The notes under the pieces were generated by a model. It searched no databases. It was not told where the DNA came from and saw nothing but the letters and a program-made list of their open reading frames with translations. DNA of 64,000 nt, from positions 232,764 through 296,763 of the forward strand of contig JBBHKE010001378.1 in assembly GCA_037447655.1 (NCBI GenBank). The letters are read 5' to 3'. Numbering within the stretch: position 1 is the stretch's first letter; every line of letters begins with the position of its first letter. This document shows positions 21,911 through 34,020 of the stretch, in pieces. This DNA is from Zygnema cylindricum. Taxonomy: Eukaryota; Streptophyta; Zygnematophyceae; Zygnematales; Zygnemataceae. The translations under genes were made by a program, and so were the position numbers.

Positions 21911-24900
21911 CTATTCACTTAATCCCACTGTGTCCCTACAATACTTCAGTTTAGGAGCCGGAAGAGCTTTAGTGAGCATATCAGCAACCATTTTTGCAAC
22001 TGGCAAATAGCATATTTTATCATTCTAGAGAACACTTTTTCTCTTACAAAGTGTAATCTTACATCCATGTTCTTGCTTTTGAAATGGTGACTTGGGTTAG
22101 AAGCAATGGCAATGGCAGCCTGATTATCACACCAGATCACCTGTGGACCAACCTGCATGTATCCCAACTCTTGTAACATGGATTTCACCCATAGGAGTTT
22201 TTTGAGGGCCGAGCTTGCTGCCATATATTCTGATTCCATCGTCGATTGTGCCGTGACCTTTTGAAGTTTGCTGCTCCAACAGCAAGTCCCGTTCCCAATT
22301 TGTAGAACGAATCCCGTGGTGGATTTTCGACTCGGCATATCGCCATAGCTTGCATCACTCCATGTTTGTAGCTTCACTTCTCCTCCGCCTAGTGTGAGTT
22401 TGAGGTCTTTGGTTCCTGCCAAGTATCTTAAAACTCTTCTTGCTGCATCACGGTCAGATTTCTTCGGATTCTCTAGACTTCTGCTCAGTACTCCGACTGC
22501 TGCAGCAATGTCAGGGCGGGTACAATTCATGAAGTATATTAAACTTCCCACTATCTTTTTGTAAGGTATCTGTGTCATAGGATTATCCTCCCCTGACCCA
22601 AAAATTTCACTGACAATAACACCCGGTTCTGTTTCTTCCCCCTCTAACCTATGTCGAAACTCCATTGGTGTTACACATCCTTTTGCCCCCCGCATTCCAT
22701 ATTCATCTGACATGTTTCCAATAGCCTATTTTTGAGTCAATTGTAATAATCTGTTTTTCCTGTCCCTCTCTACCTGTATACCCAATATATATTTTGCCTC
22801 ACCGAGGTTTTTCATCTCAAACTGTGATTTCAAAGCAGTTTTAATTTTGTTAATTTCAGCTATTGATTTGCTGACTAATAGTAGATCATCTACGTATACC
22901 GCTAAATATACTATTTCATTCTCACCCTGTAGAACATAGACAGAGTGATCAGAGCTTATCCTTTTAAAGCCTAGACCAGTTAATAATTCATCAAGTTTTA
23001 GATTCCATTGCCTCGGGGCCTATTTTAGGCTGTACTATGATTTTAGCAGTTTACATACTAAGTGCTCTTTTCCTGGTTCTGCGTACATTTCAGGCTGCTG
23101 CATGTAAATGGTCTCCTCTAGTTCTCCATGCAAAAAGGCCGTCTTTACATCCATTTGATGTATTTCCATATCTTCTATAGCGGCTAGAGATAGCAAAATC
23201 CTACGTGTTGGAAATCTTACAACAGGAGAAAAGGTTTCTTCAAAGTCAATACTTTCCTTTTGGTTATAACCCTTTGCCACAAGTCTAGCCTTGTATCGTT
23301 CAATGGTATTATCTGGATTTAACTTCACCTTGAATACCCATTTACTGCCGATCGCTTTTCGATCCGGAGGAAGGTCCACAAGCTCCCATGTTTGAGCCTC
23401 CATGATCGACTTCATTTCATCGTTTGCCGCCTCGATCCAGTGATTCCGCTCAGGTGATGAGAAGGCTTCCCGAATGGTCAGAGGCTCCTCTGAGGCTGCC
23501 GAGTAGGCAAAGTGAGAACTTGCTTGCAGGCAGCTACTGGATCTTCTCCCCTCCGGAAACTCTGAGGCTGATATTGTCGGATCCCGTGCGTTACGCTTAT
23601 TGCGCTGGTTGCGATCCGTAGGCACTGATTGCTGTTGTTGCGCTTCGAAACGAACTTGTTGTGGAACCCAATTATTGTCCAACTCTGGTGGAACCACTGG
23701 TGAATTTTATATCTGTGGGACAATATTATGGATGCTATCTAAAATGACATATTCTTGTACCTTTTGTTGCTTCTGCTGCTCCGTCATTTTAAATAAGTCT
23801 ATCGAGTCTAGTTCATCTTTCACAACGATATTCCTTGCGACAATGATTTTCCGTCTCTCAAAAACAAAGACTCTATAACCTTTAGAGTGGTCATCATATC
23901 CTAACAAAATCCCCGGCAATCCCTTAGGTTCCATTTTCCATTTATCATTAGACATATCCAAAAGAAAACATTTACTTCCAAAGTCTTTGAAGTGACTGAC
24001 ATCCGGTTTTCTACCCGTCCAAATCTCATAAGGAGTGGTTTCTACCGATCTTGATCCTATCCTATTTTTGATATAAACTGCACAATTTAACGCTTCAGCC
24101 TAGAATTTCGGATCTACGTCTTTATCTGCAAGCATTGACCTAGAGCTTTCTGTGATAGTTCTATTTAGTCTTTCTGAGACCCTATTCTGTTCCGGAGAGT
24201 ATGGGACAGTTAGTTTGTGACTGATACCTTATTTGAGTAAGAAGTTTTCAAACTCTTTTGACGTATATTCTCCGCCATTATCCGATCTGAGCTCCAGAAT
24301 TGGCCAACCATGTAGTAGTAGTTGTTGAAAGTGAGTGAAGACTTCACTCTTTTCTTTCATGAAGTAGACCTTATTAAACCTCGAAAAATCATCTGTTAAC
24401 GTAACCATATATTTCATCCCCCCGGCAAATCGTACCTTTGCAGGGCCGAAAACATCAAAATGCATTGAATCGCAAGAGATTAGTAGAGTTGTGTTAAGAA
24501 TCCTGAGGAAACGCTAATCTGTGTATTTTTCCTAGTGCACATCCATCACACGTTTTAGGTGACTGGTTTCACAAAGTGACTCCTTCTACTTTACCAGCAG
24601 TGACCATCTTTTTCATACTGTCATAATTCACATGGCCTAACCTTTTATGCCACAGCTCATGTGAAGATAATCCACCGGAATACAAAACATCATTTTCTTT
24701 ATTATCGGGCATATCCATTCGATACATTTTGCTGGCATCTCTAGTTCCTGTAACTGCCATTTTCCCATTTTTGCTAACAACCTACCTGGATTGACCTCAA
24801 ACCCTTTACTCTCTACCAAAGACGTTGAGAACAAGTTTTTCTTAAAATCCGAGACATAAAGAACATTATGAAGAGTTCTCTCAACAGCTTTGCCCTCTAC

Positions 24901-26056
24901 ATCAACTAGCAAGGAGACATCGCCTACAGCCTGCGTTTGCACACTCATTCCACATGCATAGTAGATATTTTCTCTAGTGTTGATTTCATATTTTTGAAAA
25001 CTGTCTTGTTCCAGCACATGTGGGCCGATGCTCCCGTGTCCATTATCCATCCATTGTCTTTAGTGCCCTCCATCGCTGCCGCCATTGCAAATAGATGATC
25101 ATCCTCCTTGTTAGAGAGTGAGAGAGACTCGTCATGTTGAGACGAAGACGCCGAAAATAGTGCATTTCTTCGTTGTGACGATCCCGTGAAGCCGTGATGA
25201 AACTGGCTCTACTGCCAACCAGGCCTATATAGACCTGTTTCATTAGCCTTTTTAAGCTTAGGACAGAATTTACATCCATGACCTTTTTCATTACAATAAA
25301 AACAGGCATTGAAAGATTGTCTATTTCCTCTTTGATTAAACTGCTAAACTGATTCTGATTCTGATTAAACTGATTTCTCTGTTGATTAAAATGACATTTT
25401 TTGTCAAATTCTGTGTTAAATGCCTCTACTTGTTTTTCACCATTAAGAATTTTAGAATCTGCCTCCTCTTCCAATATCAAATTAATAGCTAACTGTAGTG
25501 TCCAGTTAGCTTTATCTTTTTGTTTCAGCCTATCAGACGCTGCTCTCATAGTATTAGGAAGACCCCTCATTAGCAAAGCAGCCTGCTGAAACTGAGGAAA
25601 AGATCCGCCTGCACAAGCATGAGAATCTATTAGTATTCGAAATTTGTTACAATATTCAGCCATTGTGCCACTCGTGTATTTGTAGTCCCAAACTCGTCCA
25701 GCCAAAAATAGCTCTTCCTGTACATTAGCCTTTTCAAAATCATCCTTGAGAGATTTCCAGATATCGAGCGCCTTTTTCATTTTTATTTGTGACATAGCCA
25801 ATTCTTCTGAAATACAAAACTTCAGAATTGATCGAGCTTGCGAATTTTTCTTTGACCATGACGGATCTGATTCCGCCAGTGAACCATCCAAAATATCCAA
25901 AAGATTAACATTCTCGAAGTGTGTTTCCACCATATCCGCCCAATACGCGTATTTTTCTCCCGAGAAAATAGGAATTCTTGATGAAAGGCCCATAACCTGT
26001 TGTTATACAACCACTGGAGCAGGTGGAGCATCAGCAGAAGTAGTGGAAGTAGACAT
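21911..26056 (-). pseudogene. Copia gag-pol, element 4
   Basis: The gag ATG (26056) lies inside the 5' LTR. Gag continues through the primer-binding site as QQVMGLSSRIP and reaches a zinc knuckle near 25260-25320 in a shifted frame. The protease site near 25045 is altered (MDNGHGS instead of D-S/T-G). Integrase shows GHVNYDSM, then FDVFGPA and RSDNGGEY. RT includes SKWVFKVKL (23035-23697) and YVDD (22885-22896). RNase H has MESEYMA and runs to a stop near 21911 after a frameshift near 22010. There are many lesions, including an in-frame TAA where gag crosses the LTR edge. Confidence 0.9.
25983..25996 (-). other. Primer-binding site of element 4
   Basis: In element orientation the site reads GTTATGGGCC and then diverges. 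It begins one base after the LTR end ACA, matching the arrangement in elements 1 and 5. Ten bases match initiator tRNA-Met. Confidence 0.7.
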
Positions 26057-26898
26057 AATCTCACTCACAGAAGCTTATCAAGAATCCTATCAAACAGCTG
26101 TTTTCTACAGCTCACCAAATCTGATACAATGAACCAAACTACTTCAAGCTTTAAAGCAGTATAGAATATAACAAAGACTGACAACTCCCAAAGTTTCAGC
26201 TCAATTGATCCAACATACACCAAGATATGCAACTCAGAAGTTTCCCAAAAACAGTCTGCAGATTACACAGTCTGGAAGTCTGGATACATAAAATGTTCTA
26301 CGTCATAAGTCTTATACTCTTCACTTAGTTGTACTTCTACATAGTGTTGTGCCGCTGATACAAGTGGTCTTACAAGATACGTCCAAAAGAACTAAACTGC
26401 CATTAAGGTCTAAGTGCACCTAATCACGCTAAAACTAATCTATCATTGCACACTCAATATGACTAAGAATCCTATACAGGTTATTTAATCAAATACTTGT
26501 CGCCTGGCTTAGTGAATCTCGTCCGTTGACTTGATTCAAATCAACCGCAGTAGCGCAGTTCCATTCCTGATTATATTCAAAAATATCCGCAGCTTCGTAG
26601 CAGCTGCGTTATCACATACAAAAGTTGCCGCAGCTGCGTTTGTCTTGTTGCGTAACAACTGCGTTGTTATGTACCAAAATATCCGCAGTTGCGTTTGACC
26701 CGTTGTGTCGCAGGCTGCGGTTGTCCGTACAGACCATATCAAAAATAACCGCAGCTGCGCTTGTTCCATCTGCGTCGCAGCTGCGTTGTCGGTGCCAAAA
26801 ACCTGTACTGTGATTCAAGTGATGACGCGTGTCCATATAGATCTATTTTTCCGCCGTCCTATAAATTTGCTGAGACTTAAAGCTTTTCAAAAACAACA
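25998..26898 (-). repeat. 5' LTR of element 4
   Basis: This LTR is about 901 bp from TGTTGTTTTTG to TAACAACA in element orientation. It shares the CAGCTGCG cluster (26585-26790 on the plus strand) with the 3' LTR. Confidence 0.85.
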
Positions 26899-27379
26899 CT
26901 TTATAGTGTTCCTATTGGACTAGGGTTTAGTAGTAGGTAGTCGTGAGTAGGCAGACTAAGACTTAGAGATATTTCGGTACCTCTCTCTAAGAGAGCTTGT
27001 AACTATAAAAGGTCATCTTTGACCAGCTATAATTAACTGCTCAGGTGAGCAAATTCAATGATTCTTTTTGTGTTTGACTCAGGGGAGTCTTGTCCTCACA
27101 GGGGTGAGAGTGGTCAGAATATTTGTGTGCCTGGGCGGCACTTATTCAGTGGGAAAGTCAAAGTGGGGAATATTGTCCAAAACCACATATTCAAGCTTTG
27201 CATTCTGTGGTGGAACTGAGCACACAGAAGGTCTTCTCTTCACAGGGGTGAAGGTTTATTGGGGTTCTAATTGTCAAGGGATCATTCATTTGAGTTTATA
27301 TCAACTTGGAGTCGGCACTATCTAGATTAGCTTCTTTTGGATCTGCGAATTTTGTGGGCAATGGAGCCCATAGAATTTC
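26899..27379 (+). repeat. Plus-strand copia LTR piece (U5 side)
   Basis: The piece resembles the 3' half of element 1 and element 5 LTRs, for example TGACTCAGGGGAGTC followed by CACAGGGGTG. It ends with ATGGAG...TTTCA at 27379, the gag-start end typical of these LTRs. Its 5' half is missing, and the expected primer site does not follow. It lies head to head with the truncated LTR of element 5. Confidence 0.7.
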
Positions 27380-27761
27380 AGTTATTAAATGGCAAAGTTT
27401 GCCGATTTATACAAATGCTTTGTGGGAGAGAGGCGGTTTCCTTCAAAAAATATTCTAAGTCCTAAAACCCCTCTCTAAGCCCCCTAGTACTGAGGTACGG
27501 ACCAATTAAAAGACTGTACCGTACAAGAATTTAGAGGTGCCGGTGTACTTCCTCTACGATCCTTGTACGGCATGTCCATAATGGTGACTTTTGTCACATC
27601 CGGATTTGTCATCACGCATTCCGCAGATCGCGCAATCCTCCGCGATACTGCCACGTGTCATCCGGTGTCGGCGCTTCTAAAAACCGCCGAAAATGTCAAT
27701 CCGTACAGCCGACTGTCGCGTGAGCCGCTAGATCATATTTCGATCTTTTAATTTCGTCCGT

Positions 27762-27790
27762 CGAAACAAATGTCTTCGACATTTGTTTCG
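27762..27790. other. Perfect hairpin in element 5 LTR
   Basis: CGAAACAAATGTC and GACATTTGTTTCG form 13-bp arms around TTC. The same hairpin occurs at 30871-30899 in the other LTR. Confidence 0.8.
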
Positions 27791-27914
27791 TGCGCACCAT
27801 ATTAATTTAGTACGTCACCGTTCCATGTACATTTCGTTTGGTTTGACTGTTAAATGGATGTACCGACTTAATTGACTATATATCTTATTCAAACTATATA
27901 GATGTATCGAGCAA

Positions 27915-28000
27915 TTATACATCTAGCGGTTAAAGCGCCAGACCAATTCTGTACGACCGTATGTTTGATTGACGCGGATCAAATCCTAGGTTCTCCGGAT
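27915..28000 (+). other. tRNA-like segment in element 5 3' LTR (antisense to element)
   Basis: The A-box-like TAGCGGTTAAAGCG is followed about 40 bases later by the B-box-like GGATCAAATCC. Spacing fits a tRNA or SINE promoter. It is antisense to the retroelement, as in element 1. Confidence 0.6.
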
Positions 28001-28347
28001 ACCTTTTGGTAACGTCTATACATACTCCCCTCCTTCTTCTCTCCTTGGCTACTTAAGCAACTCCTTTCCTACCTGTCTCCTTTGCAATTTAGGCAGCTAT
28101 GGCTATCTATGTCTTCCAGTGACTACAACAAGTATGGATGACTTTAGACAGGCCATCTAACAAAACAATAAAATAAATTCAGACCTAGAAAATACCCAAA
28201 TTTTAACACTCCCCTTATTTTCTAGTCTACTTTTTCTCAAAACTCTCATGAAACAAACTATCACAACAATAACTAAGTCTTTCCCCCCCTTTTTTTTCTT
28301 TTTCTCTCATAAACCTTTAACTGAATACCCTTATGTTTAAAGAAGGT

Positions 28348-28899
28348 TTATAAATGAGCTGAAATAAACATTTGATCACACATTTTATTTTGCATATCAC
28401 TTTTCATAAATTCGAGCTCTTGGAGCAAGAATTTTTTCCACCTTATCCCTTTTTCATCCGAGCAAAATCCAATTTCCCGCTTGCAGTTCAAACAGCCAGC
28501 CCCATCCCCAATCCGCAACACATACCTAGATGCTAACCCTTTTACATGCATATCTTCATAAGTGATATCACACGAAGTAGTGATGTCAAATCCACCCTCC
28601 CCCAAATTTTCCCACAAACCACGAGTCCCCACTAAGTTTCTCATAAAAACTACATCTTCCGTACTCATATTTTTATCGATGATGCTCACCCCATTTTCTG
28701 AACTTTCCTCACTCTCTCCCATGGAAATTTTTTCACCATCACTTTCTAATTTTATTCCCAATAAATGTTTCTCCTCCCCTAAACGTTTCATTAAATATTC
28801 CCCTTCTCCCCTATTCTGTAAAACCCCCTCTAGATTTACTTCTCCCATTTCCTCGGAATCCGTTGAAGTCTCCCTTTCCGACCAGTTCTCAGTTTCCAA
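28348..28899 (-). pseudogene. Compressed RT/RNase H remnant of element 5
   Basis: A 183-codon open frame aligns by eye with the end of RT (HLLGIKLESDGEKI) and the start of RNase H (LVGTRGLWENLGEGG, SRYVLRIGDGAGC) of element 1, but with large internal gaps and many Glu substitutions. YVDD and the MEAEYM motif are gone. It cannot encode an active enzyme. The frame is nevertheless open, which is unusual for such a shortened copy. Confidence 0.7.
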
Positions 28900-28926
28900 A
28901 ATATCTATAAAATTATCCTCATTATT

Positions 28927-30168
28927 TTAATTTTTCCCGTTTTCACTTATGGTTCCTAGATATGACTTTCTCATTTCTAAGTCATACACCCTACACTCCT
29001 CGACATCCTCAAGTACATTCTCTCTCTTTAATTCCCTTATACCTCCAAAAGCACACTGTTGTTTCCGTGGAATTTCTGTGTGCTTTTCTCTCTTCCCTAT
29101 ACTACCGATCCGGAGAAGCTCCAACATATCTTCATCCTCTTTCTCCTCTTCCCCTTCTTCTTCCTCATTCACATTCCAACTTCTAAGTTTTTCCAAACAA
29201 GGGCATTCGTCCATATTATGACCCGGTTCCCTACAAAAGAAGCAAACCCCCTTTTTCAAAGCTCCCGTTTTTTTTCCTCTCCCTCTTTTTCTACCGAAGT
29301 TCGGATAAGGTTTACCTTTGTCTTTCTTCCTCTCATCACGCTTCCGCTCGTCACCGCCAGCTGTAAATGCATTCACCCTGTCACTTCCCCTACGAAGCTC
29401 TAAAGTACTTTCCCTCACAAGAATTATCCCCATGGTAAAGCTCCAAGTCCATGAGGAGCCATCCATTGCCTGCATACGACAAATGATGTTTTTGTACTCA
29501 TCTGGGAGTTTCATATGTAGTGTATTAAACTTCCTCTCCTCAGATTCTACATATCACGCTATAGCAAACTCAACAAATAACGCAGCAATATCATTGCAAA
29601 ACTCTATCATGCTACCGCCTTTCTATACATAGGCCTCTATTTCCTGTTTTACTAATCGTTGCCTCTGAATAGTCTCACTCTTATAAATCTGACTTAGTGT
29701 TTCCCGAATTTCCGAAGACTTGTTAGGTTCAAAAGAGTGATAGCTATGGAATTAGACACATATCTAAGTATGAGATGTTTTGCTATAGTGTTTTTATACT
29801 CCCAAATTTTACTATTATTTTCTTCAGTTTTACTCATAACCTCGCTAAGTGGAGCTCTAGCTGAGAGCCTAGCTCCCCTCACCATAGGTGTCCCTTTATC
29901 CTTCTCCCCACTTCCCCCTTCCATGGAAATAATTTTCCCTTCACCTTCCATTGCATCTGAAATACGGTTGGTTTTCTGGGAAGCCCCTGATGAACCGCCG
30001 TAGTGAGTTCAAAATCCAGGTAATACAATCACTTGTCGAAACAATTCCCCACAAGATCTTTTTGAAAAGCAATCCCTCCATCGTAAAATCCTAATAAATG
30101 AAGTCAATTCTATCAAACATAGACACCCTAGATGGTGGGCCCATAACCTGAAACTTTGTGTGCTCCAT
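28927..30168 (-). pseudogene. Copia gag, element 5
   Basis: The ATG at 30168 lies in the LTR, and the frame crosses the primer site as FQVMGPPSR. The next part (29694-29951) has acidic and Ser/Ala-rich gag N-terminal sequence. The longest block (28927-29514) has MKLPDEYKNIICRMQ, a basic stretch and the zinc knuckle CFFCREPGHNMDEC. At least two frame changes separate these pieces. Confidence 0.82.
30134..30147 (-). other. Primer-binding site of element 5
   Basis: GTTATGGGCCCACC in element orientation lies one base after the LTR end TTTCA. It is identical to the site of element 1 although the LTRs belong to different families. Confidence 0.8.
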
Positions 30169-31317
30169 TGCCCACAGAAATCGCAGATCCAAAAGAAACT
30201 AATCTGGATAGGGCCAACTCCTACTTGTTATAAACCCAAATGACTGACCCCTTGAAAGTCACATTCCCATTACACCTTCACGCCTGTGAACTAACACTTT
30301 CAGTGTGCTCAGTTCCACCACAGAATACAAAGTTAGATTATGAGATTTGGACACATTCACCCACTTTGAATTTCCCTTAGAAATGAAGTCACCCTGGCAG
30401 ACAAAAACTTTGACCGACTACACCCCTGTGTAGCGTGGACTCCCTGAGTCCGAAGCAAAAATAAACACTGAAAAGGGTCAAGTAAATTGATAGTTATTAA
30501 ATGGCAAAGTTTGTTGATTTATACAGATGCTCTGGGAGAGTGACGGCTTCCTACCAAAATTATTCTAAGTCATAAAACCCCACTCTAAGCCCGCTAGTAC
30601 CGAGGTACGGACGAATTAAAATACTGTACCGTACAAGAATGTACAGGTACCGGTGTACTTCCTCTACGGTCCTTGTACGACATGTCCATAATGGTGACTT
30701 TTGTCTTCCCGGATTTGTCATCATGCGTTCTAGAGATCGCGCAATCCTCCGCAATACTGCCACGTGTCATCCGGTGTGGGCGCTTCCAAAAACCGCCGAA
30801 AATGTGAATCTGTACAGCCGGCTGTCAGGTGAGCCGTTGGATCATATTTCAATCTTTTAATTTCGTCCGTCGAAACAAATGTCTTCGACATTTGTTTCGT
30901 GCGCACCACATTAATTTAGTACGTCACCGTTTCATGTACGTTTCGTTTGGTTTGACTGTTAAATAGATATACTGGCTTAATTAACTTTATATCTTATTCA
31001 AACCATATAGATGTATCGAGCAACTATACATCTAGCGGTTAAAGCGCGAGACCAATTCTGTAAGGCCGTATGTCTGACTGACCTGGATCAAATCTTGGGT
31101 CCTCCGAATATCTTTTGGTAATGTTTATACATACTCCCCTCCTCCCTGTCTCTTTGGCTACTTAGGCAGCTCCCCTCCCACGTGTCTCCTTTGCAATTTA
31201 GGCAGCTATGGCTATCTTTGTCTTCCAGTGACTACGACAAGTATGGATGACTTTTGACAGGCCATCTAACAAATCAATAAAATAAATTCAGACCTAGAAA
31301 ATACCCAAATTTTAAGA
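30149..31317 (-). repeat. 5' LTR of element 5
   Basis: This 1,169-bp LTR contains the gag ATG at 30168, a hairpin at 30871-30899 and a tRNA-like segment at 31024-31109. The first bases are TCTT instead of TGTT, a one-base change at the terminus. Confidence 0.82.
31024..31109 (+). other. tRNA-like segment in element 5 5' LTR
   Basis: Copy of the module at 27915-28000, with TAGCGGTTAAAGCG and GGATCAAATC conserved. Confidence 0.55.
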
Positions 31318-32447
31318 GTATGGCGGCTGCGAAAGTCCTTGTATGGACTAAAACAAGGACCCCGGACTTTGTATTTAAAATTACACAAGGTCTTAACCGA
31401 ATTTGGATTTGTACGAATTGTTTCAGACTTTGGAGTTTACGTAAAAGGTGAGGGGGAGGATCAAATCATATTTTCTGTCTACGTGGATGACTTTTTGATG
31501 ATATGTGAGAAGTTGACGTGAATTGCAGAATTGAAGGAGTACCTACGTCTACACTTTAAAGTCACAGATTTTGGGGGACGTACGATATATTTTGTTAGAG
31601 TGGAAGTTTTAAGGTACGATAATGGAGATATTAAATTGTCGCAAGCGCAATATTGTAAAGAAGTACTAACAAAATTTGCTACGTTGGATTCTAAGCCGGT
31701 TTTGACACCATTATATTCCAATCTTCAATATCGTAAATTTGAGGAGGAGGAAACTGTCCATATGCCCTATCGTGAGGCCGTTGGAAGTTTAATGTATTTA
31801 AGTGTGGCCACGCGACGGGAAATATTGGCCGCGGTTTCTGTCGTGAGCCGATTTTTTCATGCTCCTAAAAAGATTCATTGGGAGGCCGTGAAGAGGATAT
31901 TTCGTTACCTTGCAGGTATAGTCGAGATTAGTTTATTTTTTCGATCTAGACAAACATCTCTGGAGTGCATGGGATTTTGTGACGCAGATTGGGGAGGAGA
32001 TTTTGACACAGGAAAATCAACGTCCGGATATGCTTTTATTTTGGTGGCGCGACAATTTTTTAGAGTTCGCGACTCCAGCCAATGTCACATTAAGTTCAAC
32101 CGAAGCGGAGTATATGGTTGCGTGTCATACATCTAAAGCGTCGATTTGGATTAAAGAGTTACTTGGGGAATTGGGTATTTCTATTGGTTACATGAATTTT
32201 TTTTTCTGACAGTATGAGTTTGATGGTGTTGGTGAAGAATCTTGTCTTTCACAAAAGGACAAAACATATCAGGATTCACTGGCACTTCGTACGCAATTTG
32301 GTCACCGCAAAGGAAGTTGAATTTTTGTACGTTTCGACGTTGGAGGAAGCCGCGTATATGCTGACGAAAGCCGCGAGTCATGATGTACTTTTGAGGGGAA
32401 CACCCAAATTAGGGATAAAGAAATGATTACAACTTTGAGAGGGGGAT
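31318..32447 (+). pseudogene. Copia RT/RNase H end of a second lineage (element 7)
   Basis: The fragment begins inside RT (YGLKQGPRTLYLKLH) and shows YVDDFLMI near 31485. It continues through the connection domain (MPYREAVGSLMYLSVATR) and RNase H (CDADWGGD, STEAEYMVACHTSKA). It ends near 32425. Sequence differs clearly from elements 1 to 5 and resembles the Tnt1-like plant copia type more. The 5' half is missing and the left edge is the LTR of element 5. A stop at 31519 and frame changes near 32060 and 32210 mark it as inactive. Confidence 0.85.
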
Positions 32448-33640
32448 TGATAGAATCAAGGTTGTAATCGGCCGTCGTGGTCTGTCGCGCGGCCAACTAG
32501 TTTGGAGTCACGTGAAGATAGTGGTCCAAGCTGGTTTGGATTCATTAAGTCTAGCAGTACCTTTTGGTATACCTTGGTCTCGCCAAGATTTAGTTTTCCG
32601 TCGACCAAGTATTTTGTTTCGTTTGGTGTGTAGGGTTGGTGGGTTCGTTTTGTCTTTATTTGTTGTTGGTTGTACGTGTGTTTTGTACCTTTGTACTATG
32701 TCGTTTCGCGTATAGACGCGATATGATTTGTAGGTGCTTCGTGCGCACTTTATAGTTTGGTTTGTTTTTATAGTTTCAGTTTGTGACGTTACACTTGCAA
32801 TACTATATACTGCAGATTAGAGGGAGGGACAACTTAATCTGTTATGGAAGAAAATGTCTATGAAATATATTGGCTTTTATGGGCAGCTCTCTCGCGTGTG
32901 AATTATCTGAATGCTTCCGCGGTAGAATTGCACTCTGATTTTTGTGTAAGATCCTTTCATTGTAAACGTTGACAACGCCCGTGACGGCTGTTAACATCTA
33001 CAATCTGTGATGACGCACATTGTTTTTTGTAACTGTCTTTGACGTCGCATGACTTTTCGTAATATTGTAAGCATACCGCCATCCAGCGTGTGTCGTTTCA
33101 CAGTTGAAAAGATGCACCTTGCCTTTGCATCGCATGTCCACTCGACTTGAAATGGCATCAAAATCTCGAGACCCCTAGCCAAATAAAATTTATACCAGGC
33201 GCAAACAGACAAAACCAAACAAATTGTGTACTTTGCTTTGTCGTACCTGAACGCAAAAGGACGAAACATAGCGGATCGTGCACTTTTTGTGTTCGCTTAA
33301 ATTCTTTTGAAATTTTTTGAATATTTTTTACACGTGTGAATACGTGTTCCTAGTTATTTTTCGAAAATACTTTGTTTTAAAACACATCTTCCTTGTTTTT
33401 TAAAGAAAAGTTTGAAGATGGCATTTTTTGGCGTGGCCGTGTGTCGAAGAACTTAAGACGACAACATGTAGTACATCCTAAATTCGATGATGACGCAAAA
33501 TGTACTGCTCATTTTTATATTATTTTGTACGTCTGAAACTTACGCGGTACGGCTCTAAGTTTTACAATAAAACGACAAAAAAAACCCTTACTTTGGCACA
33601 TGGAGACGCACCGTTAATTACACCATAGAGGAGTTGCCAA
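32448..33640 (+). other. Probable 3' LTR start of element 7, then unassigned DNA
   Basis: A purine tract GAGAGGGGGAT precedes TGATAGAATC at 32448, as expected for the start of a 3' LTR. Without a second copy the LTR end cannot be fixed. No gene was seen in the remainder. Confidence 0.45.
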
Positions 33641-34020
33641 CAATTGAAGTGGAATACAACGCAACATCGTTATTAAACATTAATGACACTAATTTAATTA
33701 TCGCCGCTTTCTTTGGCCCAAAATCATGTATTATCATTAGTATAATTGAAACAAAATTGACAAAAAAATTGGAAGCTTTTCATTTGGTGTTAGCCAATAT
33801 AAATTACGTTCGCAAAAAAAAATGTTGAGTATAATTAATCTGTTTATTTACAAAACGTTCACGTGAAACTATTTGTAAAGCGTTAAGTGCATTTCGCATG
33901 TCAATTAAGTTTAAACAGTTGTTAGTCGTCGTGATGAAAATTCAAATTGAATCGCATAATAGTAAAGAAATTATTAGAGTGAAAAGAACAAAAGTGTTGT
34001 TAACTCTATTTTAGGTGCGA
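33640..34020. mobile_element. Degenerate TIR element
   Basis: Internal sequence matches the element in RRP5 intron 6 (61751-62316). Shared words include GGCCCAAAATCAT, AAGCTTTTCATTTGGTGTTA-like sequence, and CGTTAAGTG followed by GCATGT. Ends are eroded and boundaries are approximate. Confidence 0.5.

Larger units (their letters stand above)
20842..26898 (-). mobile_element. Ty1/copia retrotransposon, element 4
   Basis: A 6.06-kb minus-strand element with LTRs at 20842-21748 (3') and 25998-26898 (5'). It lies inside the element 3 fragment on one side and meets a plus-strand LTR piece on the other. The flanks GTCTT and CTTTA do not form a clear target duplication. Confidence 0.88.
27380..28208 (-). 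repeat. Truncated 3' LTR of element 5
   Basis: It starts TGTTAAAATTTGGG after the polypurine tract AAAATAAGGGGAG in element orientation. The last ~340 bp, including the gag start, are missing at the 27379/27380 junction. Confidence 0.8.
27380..31317 (-). mobile_element. Ty1/copia deletion derivative, element 5
   Basis: The 5' LTR is at 30149-31317 and a truncated 3' LTR at 27380-28208. The internal part keeps gag-like sequence and a compressed RT/RNase H remnant but lacks protease, integrase and most of RT. It interrupts a plus-strand copia element of another lineage at 31318. Confidence 0.82.

Noticed and set aside
26894-26903. Target duplication for element 4
   Set aside because: The flanks GTCTT and CTTTA share only CTT, which is not enough for a five-base duplication.
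28562-29632. Ser/Pro-rich open frames on the plus strand
   Set aside because: They are antisense shadows of the acidic gag and RNase H remnants of element 5.
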